From Porphyromonas levii DSM 23370 (GTDB taxonomy: Bacteria > Bacteroidota > Bacteroidia > Bacteroidales > Porphyromonadaceae), in the NCBI RefSeq assembly GCF_000379925.1, contig NZ_KB904205.1:1-53268 (forward strand): a DNA stretch of 53,268 nucleotides, written 5' to 3'. The position numbers and the translations under genes are program-made. This document shows, one piece after another, positions 44,875 to 53,268 of this stretch (the first letter of the stretch is position 1; each line of letters begins with the position of its first letter). The notes beneath the pieces were generated by a model. The model searched no databases. It was not told the origin of the DNA and saw nothing but the letters and a program-made list of their open reading frames with translations.

Positions 44875-44914
44875 AATAAAGGGTAGAAAATCGTCTGAGT
44901 TCCTACCCTTTATT
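44875..44914 (-). terminator. Terminator of the V-type ATPase operon
   Basis: AATAAAGGGTAG (44875-44886) and CTACCCTTTATT (44903-44914) form a perfect 12-bp stem with a 16-base loop, 14 bases after the subunit K stop, ending in TTTATT on the reverse strand. Confidence 0.8.
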
Positions 44915-44928
44915 ATATGAGTATCTGA

Positions 44929-45381
44929 TTATGCTAGACCACCAAATACTAGGATAGAAACAAGCAGTCCAAGGATAGCATAAAGCTCTGGGAATGCTGC
45001 CATCACCATTGTAGATGCAAGCACACTGTGACCATCAGCAGTTGCTGCGATACCATTAGCTAGGATACGTCCTTGGCGATTAGCACTCGCCATACCCACG
45101 ATACCTACCAATAGACCCATCATAAGGATGGCTACAGATGCCATGAAAGACATCTCAGGATTGATAAGATCCTTAGCTAGGAAAAAGCCGATGAAGCCAT
45201 ACAGACCTTGGGAAGCTGGCAGTGCCGAGAGGCCGATGTACTTACCCATCTGTGTTGGGTCTTTGCGCATAGCGCCAATCGTTGCCTGTCCCGTGAAGAA
45301 TAGGCCGAATGCACTACCCATGCCACTGATGCCTACCATTGCGAATACGCCTAGGTATGCCAAAATCAAATTTAATTCCAT
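44929..45381 (-). CDS. ntpK: V-type ATPase subunit K (membrane rotor)
   Basis: A 150-residue proteolipid with four membrane helices, the rotor ring subunit. The ion-binding positions of the Enterococcus hirae sodium enzyme are recognisable: Leu54, Ser57 (Thr in E. hirae), Gln58, Gln103 and Glu132 in FPELYAILG. This favours Na+ over H+ transport. It is last in the operon, 45 bases after subunit I, and a terminator follows. Confidence 0.93.
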   Translation of the reverse strand: MELNLILAYLGVFAMVGISGMGSAFGLFFTGQATIGAMRKDPTQMGKYIGLSALPASQGLYGFIGFFLAKDLINPEMSFMASVAILMMGLLVGIVGMASANRQGRILANGIAATADGHSVLASTMVMAAFPELYAILGLLVSILVFGGLA

Positions 45382-45426
45382 AAGTGTTCGTTTATCTAAG
45401 TTATAAATTATTATTCTTTCTTCTGA

Positions 45427-47286
45427 TTAGTCTTTTTCTACTTCAAGTTTCCTTAGAGGGTCATAGGTGATACCACCTCCCTCAAAGTCGGAGTTATTGA
45501 AGTATTCTACGTAGATCAGTCGGATAGGGTGTACTAGGGCGCCAATTGTTGTTAGCCCAAAGTTGATACCGTGTCCGAGTACCAAGATGAATGCTCCCAC
45601 AGGGACAGCCAATAGTATTGGGAGTCCTGATGTTGCCATTACAGCAAGGTTATTAAACACTCCACCGAGTACGGCACCTGTAAGTCCGATAGCAAAGAGA
45701 CGGATGTAGGAAAGGGTATCTCCCAGTAATCCCGACACAATATTATAAGTGTGCCATAGTCCTGCACCGAAGTTGACAAAGATGTTTTTCCCTGGTGTAT
45801 TGTAGAAGAGCACCAAGAGCACACACAGTCCAGTAATACCGTAGAGGACATAAGTAGCCCATTGAGGGATGCTCACTTCTATCATCGGTAGCCCTACGAG
45901 TACTGCCAGTACGATGATAAGTGTGGGCCAAGCATACGACGATAGTGCTTTAGTAAAGCCCACTTGTTTGGTGCGCTTCAGTGCACCAATGTACTTCGCA
46001 AATATAATCTGGATAAATCCGAGAACAGGGGCAATAATCATCATGTTTTCAGACGAGATGAAGTACTCCCTTATACTTGCTAGGAATGGTACCTTTACCA
46101 GTTCCACACCGAAGAATGATCCACTAAAGAAGCCAATAACAACACCAGCGAGTCCGAGCCATTGCGCTAGTTCGAGCGTCTTCTTGGCAGCGGGTTTGGC
46201 TTTTCTCTTCAGTAGTGACGCCACTATCAATACCATCAGTCCATAGCCCGAGTCACCAAAGCATATTCCGAAGAATACCATAAAGAAAGGGGCAATGTAT
46301 GGGGTAGGGTCAAGCTCACCATAGTTGGGCATAGAGAATAGCTCCACAAGGGGTTCAAATACTCGTGTAAACCTATTGTTCTTTAGCTTTACAGGGACAT
46401 CCTCTATCTTATCTATTTCTAGCTCAGTGAAAGCGATACCGCTATCCATCAGGTCTTGCTCCATCTTGGGCGCAAGGTCTTTGGGTACCCAGCCTTCTAC
46501 GACCACCAGCTTGTCATCGTACATTCGAGTGCCTTGGAAGTTGGCATTCTTCATGTTGAAGCTATTTTGTAGCTCCACAACCTTCTCTGCCAATACATCT
46601 GGGTGATAAGCGAGGTAGCTTCGGCTTCCGAGTAGTAGCCGCTTCTCATCCATTAGCTTGTCCTCCTTTGCTTTTAGCTGGCTAAGGCTGGCTGTTGGGA
46701 GTTTTTGGAGCTCAGCTTGGTCAAGGGTAGGGGGTGTCGCTTGCCTGGTCACCGTTACGAAGTAAGTATACCTCCCTTCGCTCTGAATTACCTGAGCGTC
46801 ATACTGCTGCTCCCATTCCTCTTTGAACTGAGCTGGAGACACGACCCAGAAGTGGACAAAGTAGCCTGCCTCTTCTAGCTTCTTTATCAGTGAAAGGTCA
46901 AAGTCTCCCCATACCTCCAGTTCCTTTTGCTGGTTGTGCACCTCTGCGAGCTTACTCTCTACCTGAGCTATCTTATCCAGAGTTTCCGAATAGGTTGCTG
47001 TAAAGAGTTCGTAATCATTGATTACTCCCTCTGGTAGATCGCTGTGCTCTATTGTGTCTGGTGTCTGCCCCTCTTCTAGCTTATTGCCATTACGCACCGT
47101 ATTCAGTCGTTGCTGTAGGTGCTTAATATCGTTTTGTTGCGATACATTTTGTGCAAACTCCTCTACCTTCAGAGGATTGGTATACTGCCGCACCTGTACT
47201 ACACCTAGGTCACGGAGCTTATGGAGAAATTGCTGATACTCTGGTTCGTATACGAAGTAAGAGTATCTCTTCATTGGTACTATCAT
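45427..47286 (-). CDS. ntpI: V-type ATPase subunit I (stator membrane subunit)
   Basis: This 619-residue protein has a cytoplasmic coiled-coil half (about 1-330) that anchors the peripheral stalk, then about seven membrane helices containing FFGICFGDSGYG and SYIRLFAIGLTG, which hold the ion half-channel residues of subunit a/I. ATG 47286 overlaps the subunit D stop by 4 bases; Met5 is an alternative start. Confidence 0.92.
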   Translation of the reverse strand: MIVPMKRYSYFVYEPEYQQFLHKLRDLGVVQVRQYTNPLKVEEFAQNVSQQNDIKHLQQRLNTVRNGNKLEEGQTPDTIEHSDLPEGVINDYELFTATYSETLDKIAQVESKLAEVHNQQKELEVWGDFDLSLIKKLEEAGYFVHFWVVSPAQFKEEWEQQYDAQVIQSEGRYTYFVTVTRQATPPTLDQAELQKLPTASLSQLKAKEDKLMDEKRLLLGSRSYLAYHPDVLAEKVVELQNSFNMKNANFQGTRMYDDKLVVVEGWVPKDLAPKMEQDLMDSGIAFTELEIDKIEDVPVKLKNNRFTRVFEPLVELFSMPNYGELDPTPYIAPFFMVFFGICFGDSGYGLMVLIVASLLKRKAKPAAKKTLELAQWLGLAGVVIGFFSGSFFGVELVKVPFLASIREYFISSENMMIIAPVLGFIQIIFAKYIGALKRTKQVGFTKALSSYAWPTLIIVLAVLVGLPMIEVSIPQWATYVLYGITGLCVLLVLFYNTPGKNIFVNFGAGLWHTYNIVSGLLGDTLSYIRLFAIGLTGAVLGGVFNNLAVMATSGLPILLAVPVGAFILVLGHGINFGLTTIGALVHPIRLIYVEYFNNSDFEGGGITYDPLRKLEVEKD

Positions 47287-47900
47287 AGCTCTTCTCCTAT
47301 TTTGTTTTTGGCTTTTGCCTCCAGATTGGAGCGCATAATCTTCTGTGACGCTTTGGAGAGCGATTCCTCATCCTCCAGATAGCGTTTGATCTTACGGATA
47401 GCATCTTGGTACCCTGGGATCTGTACCTTCTCAAAAAGGTTTACCTTCTGGGTAGTCTTCCTCCTGGCATGATCCAGTAGATCCAGCTTGATACGTCCCA
47501 CCTCAGCTTCGATACCGATAGATGCCATACTCTTGATGAGCTGTGTCCCATCCATATACCACGAAGGCGTGGTCATAAGGCTGAATGGGCGTACCTCGAA
47601 GTCTATCTCACCAAGCTCTGGTATCTGTACCCCTGCAAAGCGCTTTATCTCCACCTGTACATCGTTGACACGTACAATAGTTGGGTCAAATTCGCTCCAC
47701 AGTGCCACCATGCTATCGTAGCTCCGCATGCTCTCCTCCAACTGTCGCTCCATCTCTTCCACATGCTCCTTGGTGCGCTTCACCTCCATTCGGAGGGCGC
47801 TCTCCTTGCTCTTGATAGTAGGGAGGGCTCTTTCACGCACCTTCAGCTGCTTGCGCTGTTGCTGGAGGGAGGTTTTGTTATATTGAAACTTAATCGCCAT
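47283..47900 (-). CDS. ntpD: V-type ATPase subunit D (central stalk)
   Basis: A 205-residue, nearly all coiled-coil protein beginning with IKFQYNKTSLQQQRKQLKVRERALP, the family N-terminus that forms the central shaft inside the A/B hexamer. It lies 10 bases after subunit B and overlaps subunit I by 4 bases. No subunit F gene is found next to it, although F normally binds D. Confidence 0.92.
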   Translation of the reverse strand: MAIKFQYNKTSLQQQRKQLKVRERALPTIKSKESALRMEVKRTKEHVEEMERQLEESMRSYDSMVALWSEFDPTIVRVNDVQVEIKRFAGVQIPELGEIDFEVRPFSLMTTPSWYMDGTQLIKSMASIGIEAEVGRIKLDLLDHARRKTTQKVNLFEKVQIPGYQDAIRKIKRYLEDEESLSKASQKIMRSNLEAKAKNKIGEEL

Positions 47901-47910
47901 CGATTATCTC

Positions 47911-49236
47911 TTAAGCATTGGTCGGCCAGTACTTCTCCACAAATTCCTGGCGGATATTTACCTCTGCTTGGTTGAAGTGCTTAGCGAAGAGCGACCAAGC
48001 GGTGTCCAACATCTGGGTAGAGTCGAGGTTTACATCTATAGCAAGTAGTTCCTTAGAGTACTCACGAGCGAAGTCGAGCGCACGTTGGTCGTAGTTGGTG
48101 AGGTCGAAACCATTCTCTTGCTTGGTCTGAGCATTGGCTGCATCGGCATACAGACGTACCGCAGCATTCATCACCTGTGGGTGATCCTTACGGGTCTCCT
48201 TACCAATTACCAGCTGCTTCAGACGTGAGAGCGAACGGAATGGGTCTACAATCACCTTACCCACCTCACTATCTTGGCGTAGGTAGAGCTGACCCTCAGT
48301 GATATATCCAGTATTATCAGGCACTGCATGAGTGATATCTCCTCCCGATAGCGTCGTAACCGCAATAATAGTAATCGAACCACCATCAGGGAATTGCACT
48401 GCCTTCTCGTAGATCTTAGCAAGATCTGAGTAGAGCGAACCAGGCATTGAGTCTTTCGAAGGAATCTGATCCATCTTATTCGATACAATGGCAAGAGCAT
48501 CGGCATAGTTACTCATGTCAGTGAGTAGTACCAGTACCTTCTCTTTCTTCTCCACCGCAAAATACTCTGCCGCAGCTAGTGCCATATCAGGAATAAGCAG
48601 ACGCTCTACCGAAGGATCCTCAGTGGTATTCACAAAACTCACGATACGATCCAGCGCTCCCGCATTTTGGAACGTGTTACGGAAATAGAGGTAGTCGTCA
48701 TTCGTTAGTCCCATTCCTCCCAGGATAATTTTATCCGACTCTGCACGCATCGCCACAGTAGCCATCACTTGGTTGTAAGGCTGGTCTGGGTCGGCGAAGA
48801 ATGGAATCTTCTGTCCTGTTACTAGGGTGTTATTGAGGTCGATACCAGAGATACCTGTAGCGATAAGCTCCGAAGGTTGTTCACGACGAACAGGGTTTAC
48901 CGAAGGACCACCAATCTCTATCCTCTTTCCCTCTACCTCTGGGCCGCCATCAATAGGATCACCATAAGCGTTGAAGAATCGACCAGCAAGTTGATCGCTC
49001 ACCTTTAGTGAAGGGGCATGTCCTAGGAAGATAACCTCGGCATCGGTAGGGATATCCTCTGTACCTTGGAAGATCTGTAGGGTTACTTCCTCACCATAGA
49101 TGCGCACCACCTGAGCTAGTTTACCATTCACTAGCGCAAGCTCGTCAAAGCCCACATCCTTAGCATTGAGGGTACAAGTCGCTTTGGTAATCTTGGTTAC
49201 CTTGGTATATATCTTTTGAAAAGCTGTAGTTGCCAT
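47911..49236 (-). CDS. ntpB: V-type ATPase subunit B
   Basis: A 441-residue non-catalytic nucleotide-binding subunit. It has the fold of the catalytic subunit but no intact Walker A (GQKIPFFADPDQP in its place), as expected for B. It alternates with subunit A in the hexameric head. It follows subunit A after 16 bases. Confidence 0.95.
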   Translation of the reverse strand: MATTAFQKIYTKVTKITKATCTLNAKDVGFDELALVNGKLAQVVRIYGEEVTLQIFQGTEDIPTDAEVIFLGHAPSLKVSDQLAGRFFNAYGDPIDGGPEVEGKRIEIGGPSVNPVRREQPSELIATGISGIDLNNTLVTGQKIPFFADPDQPYNQVMATVAMRAESDKIILGGMGLTNDDYLYFRNTFQNAGALDRIVSFVNTTEDPSVERLLIPDMALAAAEYFAVEKKEKVLVLLTDMSNYADALAIVSNKMDQIPSKDSMPGSLYSDLAKIYEKAVQFPDGGSITIIAVTTLSGGDITHAVPDNTGYITEGQLYLRQDSEVGKVIVDPFRSLSRLKQLVIGKETRKDHPQVMNAAVRLYADAANAQTKQENGFDLTNYDQRALDFAREYSKELLAIDVNLDSTQMLDTAWSLFAKHFNQAEVNIRQEFVEKYWPTNA

Positions 49237-49252
49237 ACTTACTCCTTATCTA

Positions 49253-51010
49253 TTATTCTGCACCCTGAGCAGCAATCATCTGCTTAGCTTCGTTGTGGTA
49301 CTTCTCAAATTCCTCGCTCTTGAAGACAGAGTAGTTCATCTGCTTGAGCACATTGATGAGTTTCTTGAAGAAGTCAGCTACCTCCTCAAACCCTTCAAAC
49401 TCAAAGTTCTTAGCACATATACTCATGACCAATTCCATCATGAATTGCTGGCGTTCCAGTGGGGTAATCTGATCAATATCATCAAAGGCATCCTGCTGGT
49501 AGATGATAAAGTCGATTAGCTCCGACTTCCAGAAAGTCTCATGGTGGTCTAGTGGCACACCGTCATCACCCAAGATGTTTATCTGCTCTGCCACCTCACG
49601 ACCACGAAGCATACGGCGCTTTGCTTCACCTACTAGTTCTAGCCATTCTTTACCCATGATCTTGGCAATCTCCTCGGCAAACTCAGGGTATTCGATGTAC
49701 TTAGAGTAGCTCTCAATAGGATTCACCGCAGGATAACGCTTCTTATCGGCACGGTCTTGCTCAAGTGCATAGAAGCAGCGAGCCACCTTCTGGGTATTCT
49801 CCGTTACAGGCTCCTTGAGGTTACCTCCCGCTGGCGAAACAGTACCGATAAAGGTTACCGAACCTGTCTTACCATTATTCAGATATACATAACCGGCACG
49901 AGCATAGAAGTTGGCAATAATTGCCGAGAGGTCCATTGGGAAGCCGTCAGGTCCAGGCAACTCCTCGAGTCGGTTGGACATCTCACGAAGTGCCTGAGCC
50001 CATCGAGAAGTAGAGTCTGCCATTAGGAGCACCTTCAGTCCCATACTCCTATAATACTCTGCCATAGTCATAGCAGTATATACCGATGCCTCACGGGCAG
50101 CCACTGGCATGTTAGACGTATTGGCTACCAATATAGTACGCTCCATCAGCTTGCGTCCTGTATGAGGGTCTACAAGCTCAGGGAACTCCTTGAAAATCTC
50201 CACAACCTCATTGGCACGCTCTCCACAGGCAGCTATGATAACGATATCCGCCTCAGCTTGCTTACTAATGGCGTGCTGCAGCACCGTCTTTCCCGTACCG
50301 AAAGCACCAGGGATAAATCCTGTACCACCCTCCACGATAGGATTCATGGTGTCTATTACGCGCACACCTGTCTCCAGTAGCTTAAATGGTCTTGGCTTCT
50401 CGCTGTACGCAGTGATAGCCCTCTTCACAGGCCACTTCTGCACCATGGTTACCTCATGCTCCTTGCCTTCGGCATCGGTGAGCACCGCAATCACACTGTC
50501 TACAGTATACTCGCCTGCTCCCACAATACTCTTCACTTGGTAAGAGCCTTTGAAGACAAAGGGAACCATAATCTTGTGTGGCTGATTATTCTCATCCACC
50601 TCACCCAGCCAACTCGCAGCCTCTACGCTGTCGCCGACTTCCGCAATAGGCTTGAAAGCCCATAGTTTCTCTCTATCTAGGGGGTCGGTATATTCGCCTC
50701 GGCTGAGGAATACCCCTTCCATCTTATCGAGGTCATTTTGCAGACCATCATAGTTCCTTGAGAGCATACCAGGTCCCAGCTGTACCTCGAGCATGTGTTG
50801 CTCAAAGGTAGCGGTATCGCCCACTCTCATACCTCTTGTGCTTTCAAATACCTGCACAATAGCGTGATTGCCCTCTACCTTGATCACCTCCGCCATCAGC
50901 TTTCTGCCGCCTACATTTACAAAGCAGATCTCATTCTGCCCTACAGGCCCATCTGCAAGGATGGTCACGAGGTTGGAGACCACTCCTATCACCTTGCCAG
51001 TTGTCTTCAT
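49253..51010 (-). CDS. ntpA: V-type ATPase catalytic subunit A
   Basis: This 585-residue catalytic subunit has Walker A GAFGTGKT at 235-242. It also carries the non-homologous insert of V/A-type A subunits (about 110-200), the FPELVDPHTGRKLMERT segment and LMADSTSRWAQALRE. It hydrolyses or makes ATP at the A/B interface. It lies 30 bases after the DUF2764 gene. Confidence 0.97.
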   Translation of the reverse strand: MKTTGKVIGVVSNLVTILADGPVGQNEICFVNVGGRKLMAEVIKVEGNHAIVQVFESTRGMRVGDTATFEQHMLEVQLGPGMLSRNYDGLQNDLDKMEGVFLSRGEYTDPLDREKLWAFKPIAEVGDSVEAASWLGEVDENNQPHKIMVPFVFKGSYQVKSIVGAGEYTVDSVIAVLTDAEGKEHEVTMVQKWPVKRAITAYSEKPRPFKLLETGVRVIDTMNPIVEGGTGFIPGAFGTGKTVLQHAISKQAEADIVIIAACGERANEVVEIFKEFPELVDPHTGRKLMERTILVANTSNMPVAAREASVYTAMTMAEYYRSMGLKVLLMADSTSRWAQALREMSNRLEELPGPDGFPMDLSAIIANFYARAGYVYLNNGKTGSVTFIGTVSPAGGNLKEPVTENTQKVARCFYALEQDRADKKRYPAVNPIESYSKYIEYPEFAEEIAKIMGKEWLELVGEAKRRMLRGREVAEQINILGDDGVPLDHHETFWKSELIDFIIYQQDAFDDIDQITPLERQQFMMELVMSICAKNFEFEGFEEVADFFKKLINVLKQMNYSVFKSEEFEKYHNEAKQMIAAQGAE

Positions 51011-51040
51011 CGGTATATTGTCTTAATCTTTGTATTTATG

Positions 51041-52012
51041 TTATTCATCCTCTCCTCCCGAGGTTTGCCTTACCCTTTTGGACTTGGCATGACTCTTGAG
51101 TGATTGCTTAAAGTCGTCCATCTCCTGCTTGAAGTCCTTATTTAGCGAAGATACAATCTCCCTAAACTGCTGTTCTCCTTGCACCTTGTCTAGCTTCTCC
51201 CAGCGCTCCAGTATTTGTAGCTTCAGGAGATAGACGAGCATCGCATTGATAGAGAAAATGTCGGCAAAGGTCTCTTCATCGAGAAGTCGCCATTTGTAAT
51301 CATCGATCTTCTGCTCTCGCACAGCGAGGTTGTCCTCCTCTGCAATCTTGCGCATAGCACTCACTAGTTCGCCCTCTGGGGTGTAGGTAATCTCGCTCCA
51401 GTCTCCAGCCTTCAGCAACTGGTACAAAGGGCGATCGCCCAATATATATAGGCTTCTATCAAGCTTAAACTTATCTGCCGTTACTGCTGCCAGAGTAGCT
51501 GCAATGTCTTGCTCCAGTTTGAACCACCTGCGGAGGAACTCATTACCCTCCTTCTGCACATGTTCGGCGTAAGACATCAGGAGTAAATCAGCATAGAAAA
51601 AAGGTTGGTCTACCCCCTCGTGCTGCTCCGTTAGGTAGCGCGTTACAAACTCCTCCATATAGCGAGGGTACACACGCTTAGGGAGCCTAGGGTACTCCAG
51701 CTCTTGATACTCCGTCACCGCATTACGTTCCGCCTCTAGTCGCTGCCTAGTTGCTTCCACCAAGAAGCGTAGCTTTTCCTCCCCCAGCACATACATCTTG
51801 TGCTCGGGGACTACTACCTCCTTGCCACGTAATATTTGCAGAAGGAGAGCGTTGTCTTCCCTTAGTAATAGTAGGTCTATCTGCTTACGGTCGCTCTTTG
51901 TTGCCTGCTCCTTTAGAAGCGTCACAAATTCACGACTAGTCAGTTGGTGCGTGCGATAGTCGCCCTGCTTAAGCGTGGGTAGCTGGGCGCCAAGTGTATA
52001 GTAACCCGCCAT
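51041..52012 (-). CDS. DUF2764 protein of the V-ATPase operon
   Basis: A 323-residue, helix-rich soluble protein beginning MAGYYTLGAQLP, matching DUF2764. This family is found in V-type ATPase operons of Bacteroidetes between subunits E and A. Its size, predicted helical makeup and position suggest it replaces the missing subunit C, which links the rotor ring to the central stalk. This is inference. The ATG overlaps the subunit E stop by one base (TGATG). Confidence 0.82.
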   Translation of the reverse strand: MAGYYTLGAQLPTLKQGDYRTHQLTSREFVTLLKEQATKSDRKQIDLLLLREDNALLLQILRGKEVVVPEHKMYVLGEEKLRFLVEATRQRLEAERNAVTEYQELEYPRLPKRVYPRYMEEFVTRYLTEQHEGVDQPFFYADLLLMSYAEHVQKEGNEFLRRWFKLEQDIAATLAAVTADKFKLDRSLYILGDRPLYQLLKAGDWSEITYTPEGELVSAMRKIAEEDNLAVREQKIDDYKWRLLDEETFADIFSINAMLVYLLKLQILERWEKLDKVQGEQQFREIVSSLNKDFKQEMDDFKQSLKSHAKSKRVRQTSGGEDE

Positions 52013-52605
52013 CACTCGCCACCAAAGAGGATTTCACGCATACGAGGACGCATAAACTCCTTGAAGTACTCAGCGAATGCCTCCTTACTTACATTGATCT
52101 TGTAGTCTGCACCCTCTGGAGAGATGTCAAAATTAGCCGACTTACCTGCCACCTCAGTGATCTTAACCCCCTGATTGAGCACATCCTGAGCTTCCGCACG
52201 GAAATACTCCTCTAGCCCCTTCGCATCACTGGTCGAAATCTCTACGCCACCAGATAGTTGCTTAGCCATCTGTAGTACCACACCATAAAGAGCCTCTGGC
52301 TTGGCAAAGGCTGCATCGATAGCCTTATTTACCGCAGCGCTATTAATCATGCTTGTGATTTTGAGTTGAAGAGCATCCTCAGCGCTAGAGACCATATTCC
52401 TGACCTCTGTCTCAGACTGAGTCTTGAGGCGTTCAGCTTCCTCACGAGCCTCAGTTACGATGCGCTCCGCTTCACTCTTGGCCTTCTCTAGGGCGTCACG
52501 TCCTTGAGATTCCGCCTTAGCTACTATTTGCTCTGCTTGGCTATTGGCTTTCTCTACTCCATCTTTGTAGATCTTTTCGGCTAATTCCTGAATCTTGTTA
52601 TCCAT
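52012..52605 (-). CDS. ntpE: V-type ATPase subunit E (peripheral stalk)
   Basis: This 197-residue protein begins with a long charged coiled coil (about 1-100, rich in AEKI, AKSEAERIV repeats) and ends in a globular domain, the form of peripheral-stalk subunit E. It is the first gene of the operon, 83 bases after the promoter box. No partner G/H gene is present. Confidence 0.88.
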   Translation of the reverse strand: MDNKIQELAEKIYKDGVEKANSQAEQIVAKAESQGRDALEKAKSEAERIVTEAREEAERLKTQSETEVRNMVSSAEDALQLKITSMINSAAVNKAIDAAFAKPEALYGVVLQMAKQLSGGVEISTSDAKGLEEYFRAEAQDVLNQGVKITEVAGKSANFDISPEGADYKINVSKEAFAEYFKEFMRPRMREILFGGE

Positions 52606-52687
52606 ATTATATAACTATACGACTTTCGTCATTTTACATTGCCTTGCTCGGTAAGCCCTCCATCTTTATTGGGATGCTTGAGTGCCT

Positions 52688-52695
52688 CAAAGTTA
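52688..52695 (-). promoter_or_regulatory. -7 promoter box of the V-ATPase operon
   Basis: The reverse strand reads TAACTTTG, a match to TAnnTTTG, giving a leader of about 75 bases before subunit E. Confidence 0.55.
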
Positions 52696-52766
52696 CGAAT
52701 AATATTTTTTTTCAGCAAGAGTTTTTTCAGGTTATTTTGGTTTTATCTATCCTATACATTGAAGCT

Positions 52767-52872
52767 AAAGCCCCCCAGCCCCCTAAAGGGGGAGCCCATA
52801 GGTAAGGTGGAGGGAGGGGGCTCATCTTATCCACGCCCTCCTTCAGCCCCCAAACCCCCTAAAGGGGGCTTT
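52767..52872. repeat. C/G-rich palindromic repeat element
   Basis: CCCCCTAAAGGGGG occurs at 52779-52792 and 52855-52868, and AAAGCCCCC at the left end pairs with GGGGGCTTT at the right end. The whole 106-bp block can fold on itself. Similar CCCCTAAAGGGG elements are frequent in intergenic DNA of many Bacteroidetes, so this is probably one copy of a dispersed palindromic family. Confidence 0.75.
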
Positions 52873-53268
52873 GGATCCATTCCTCAGTTCAAGCGTGGCT
52901 AACGAAAACCCACTACTGTTTCGCCCTATATTCAGTCCGTAATAGGGTACATTAGCGTAGTTATATCTCTTGCCTTTTTCTAATACCCTCCTAGATTCCG
53001 CAAAGTATAGATCGGCGCTGTTGGGGGTAGTATTTGGGGGTACTTTGGGGTGCTCTTTGCTGTATTTTGGGAGGTGTTTGGCTGTTTTGGAGATTGGTCT
53101 TTGTCTTTTTTATCTATTTATAAGCTACTGAATACCACAATTATTGTAAATGGGTACACTTTGGGACACGAGATTGCCAGCGGGCTATTTGGTTAGCTCG
53201 CTACTGAATGTTTCCAATTGTTTGTTTCCCTCTCCTCTCCCTCTCCTTTTTGCTACACCGCTAGTTTT
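52873..53268. other. Noncoding right edge
   Basis: No convincing gene is visible on either strand. The plus strand has a G-rich stretch at 53023-53071 with runs GGGGG, GGGGG, GGGG and GGG separated by 8, 6 and 18 bases. Confidence 0.4.

Noticed and set aside
52639-52902. 87-codon frame at the right edge
   Set aside because: Its proline-rich product comes from the CCCCCTAAAGGGGG palindromes and is not protein-like.

Overview
The window reads as chromosomal DNA of an anaerobic or microaerotolerant Bacteroidetes, most likely Porphyromonas or a close relative. The evidence is the recurrent TAnnTTTG -7 promoter boxes, a V-type instead of an F-type ATPase operon, Bacteroidetes-restricted families (DUF4837, DUF4924, DUF4492, DUF2764, DUF4374-like), a lysine-type SerA, and SusC-style TonB receptor architecture. 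The genus is inferred from gene content, not from a marker gene. I saw no rRNA, tRNA, CRISPR array or prophage.

Left part (1-6.6 kb): the start of an insertion-sequence transposase runs off the left edge. A cobalamin riboswitch then leads an operon for an exported CbiK-type chelatase, a TonB-dependent receptor and a surface-type lipoprotein. A DUF4837 lipoprotein follows.

6.6-14.6 kb: pdxA heads a tight same-strand run of a TagD-like cytidylyltransferase, an SDR reductase, a CDP-alcohol phosphotransferase, a PlsC-like acyltransferase, a Kef-type antiporter with a USP-like tail, a DagK/LCB5-like lipid kinase and engB. The four enzymes plus the kinase look like a membrane-lipid headgroup pathway. 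A plausible product is the phosphoglycerol or acylated phosphoglycerol dihydroceramides of Porphyromonas, and this is the best candidate for an undescribed system here.

14.6-19.3 kb: a four-copy 22-bp-period GTCGAC palindrome array separates engB from the convergent DUF4492-cydA-cydB operon (cytochrome bd oxidase). A small outer-membrane barrel gene follows, then a 600-bp noncoding island holding a GTCAA repeat cluster and an AT-rich inverted-repeat block.

19.3-27.2 kb (+): dxr-rseP-mutS2-DUF4924-rfbD-prfC, closely packed. 27.2-36.7 kb (-): a DNA alkylation repair protein, fhs, a bacterial Ig-like lipoprotein with a recent internal duplication, then gmd-fcl-HAD-yigZ (GDP-L-fucose synthesis plus housekeeping genes). 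35.4-39.5 kb (-): uvrA-DUF2851.

39.7-44.7 kb (-): aspA, then serC-serA-DUF1015 (serine synthesis; the DUF1015 protein carries a DGHHR motif that suggests a ParB-fold serine kinase). 44.9-52.6 kb (-): a seven-gene V-type ATPase operon E-DUF2764-A-B-D-I-K whose K subunit keeps sodium-site residues. The right edge is noncoding and contains a C/G-rich palindromic element of a type seen in Bacteroidetes genomes.
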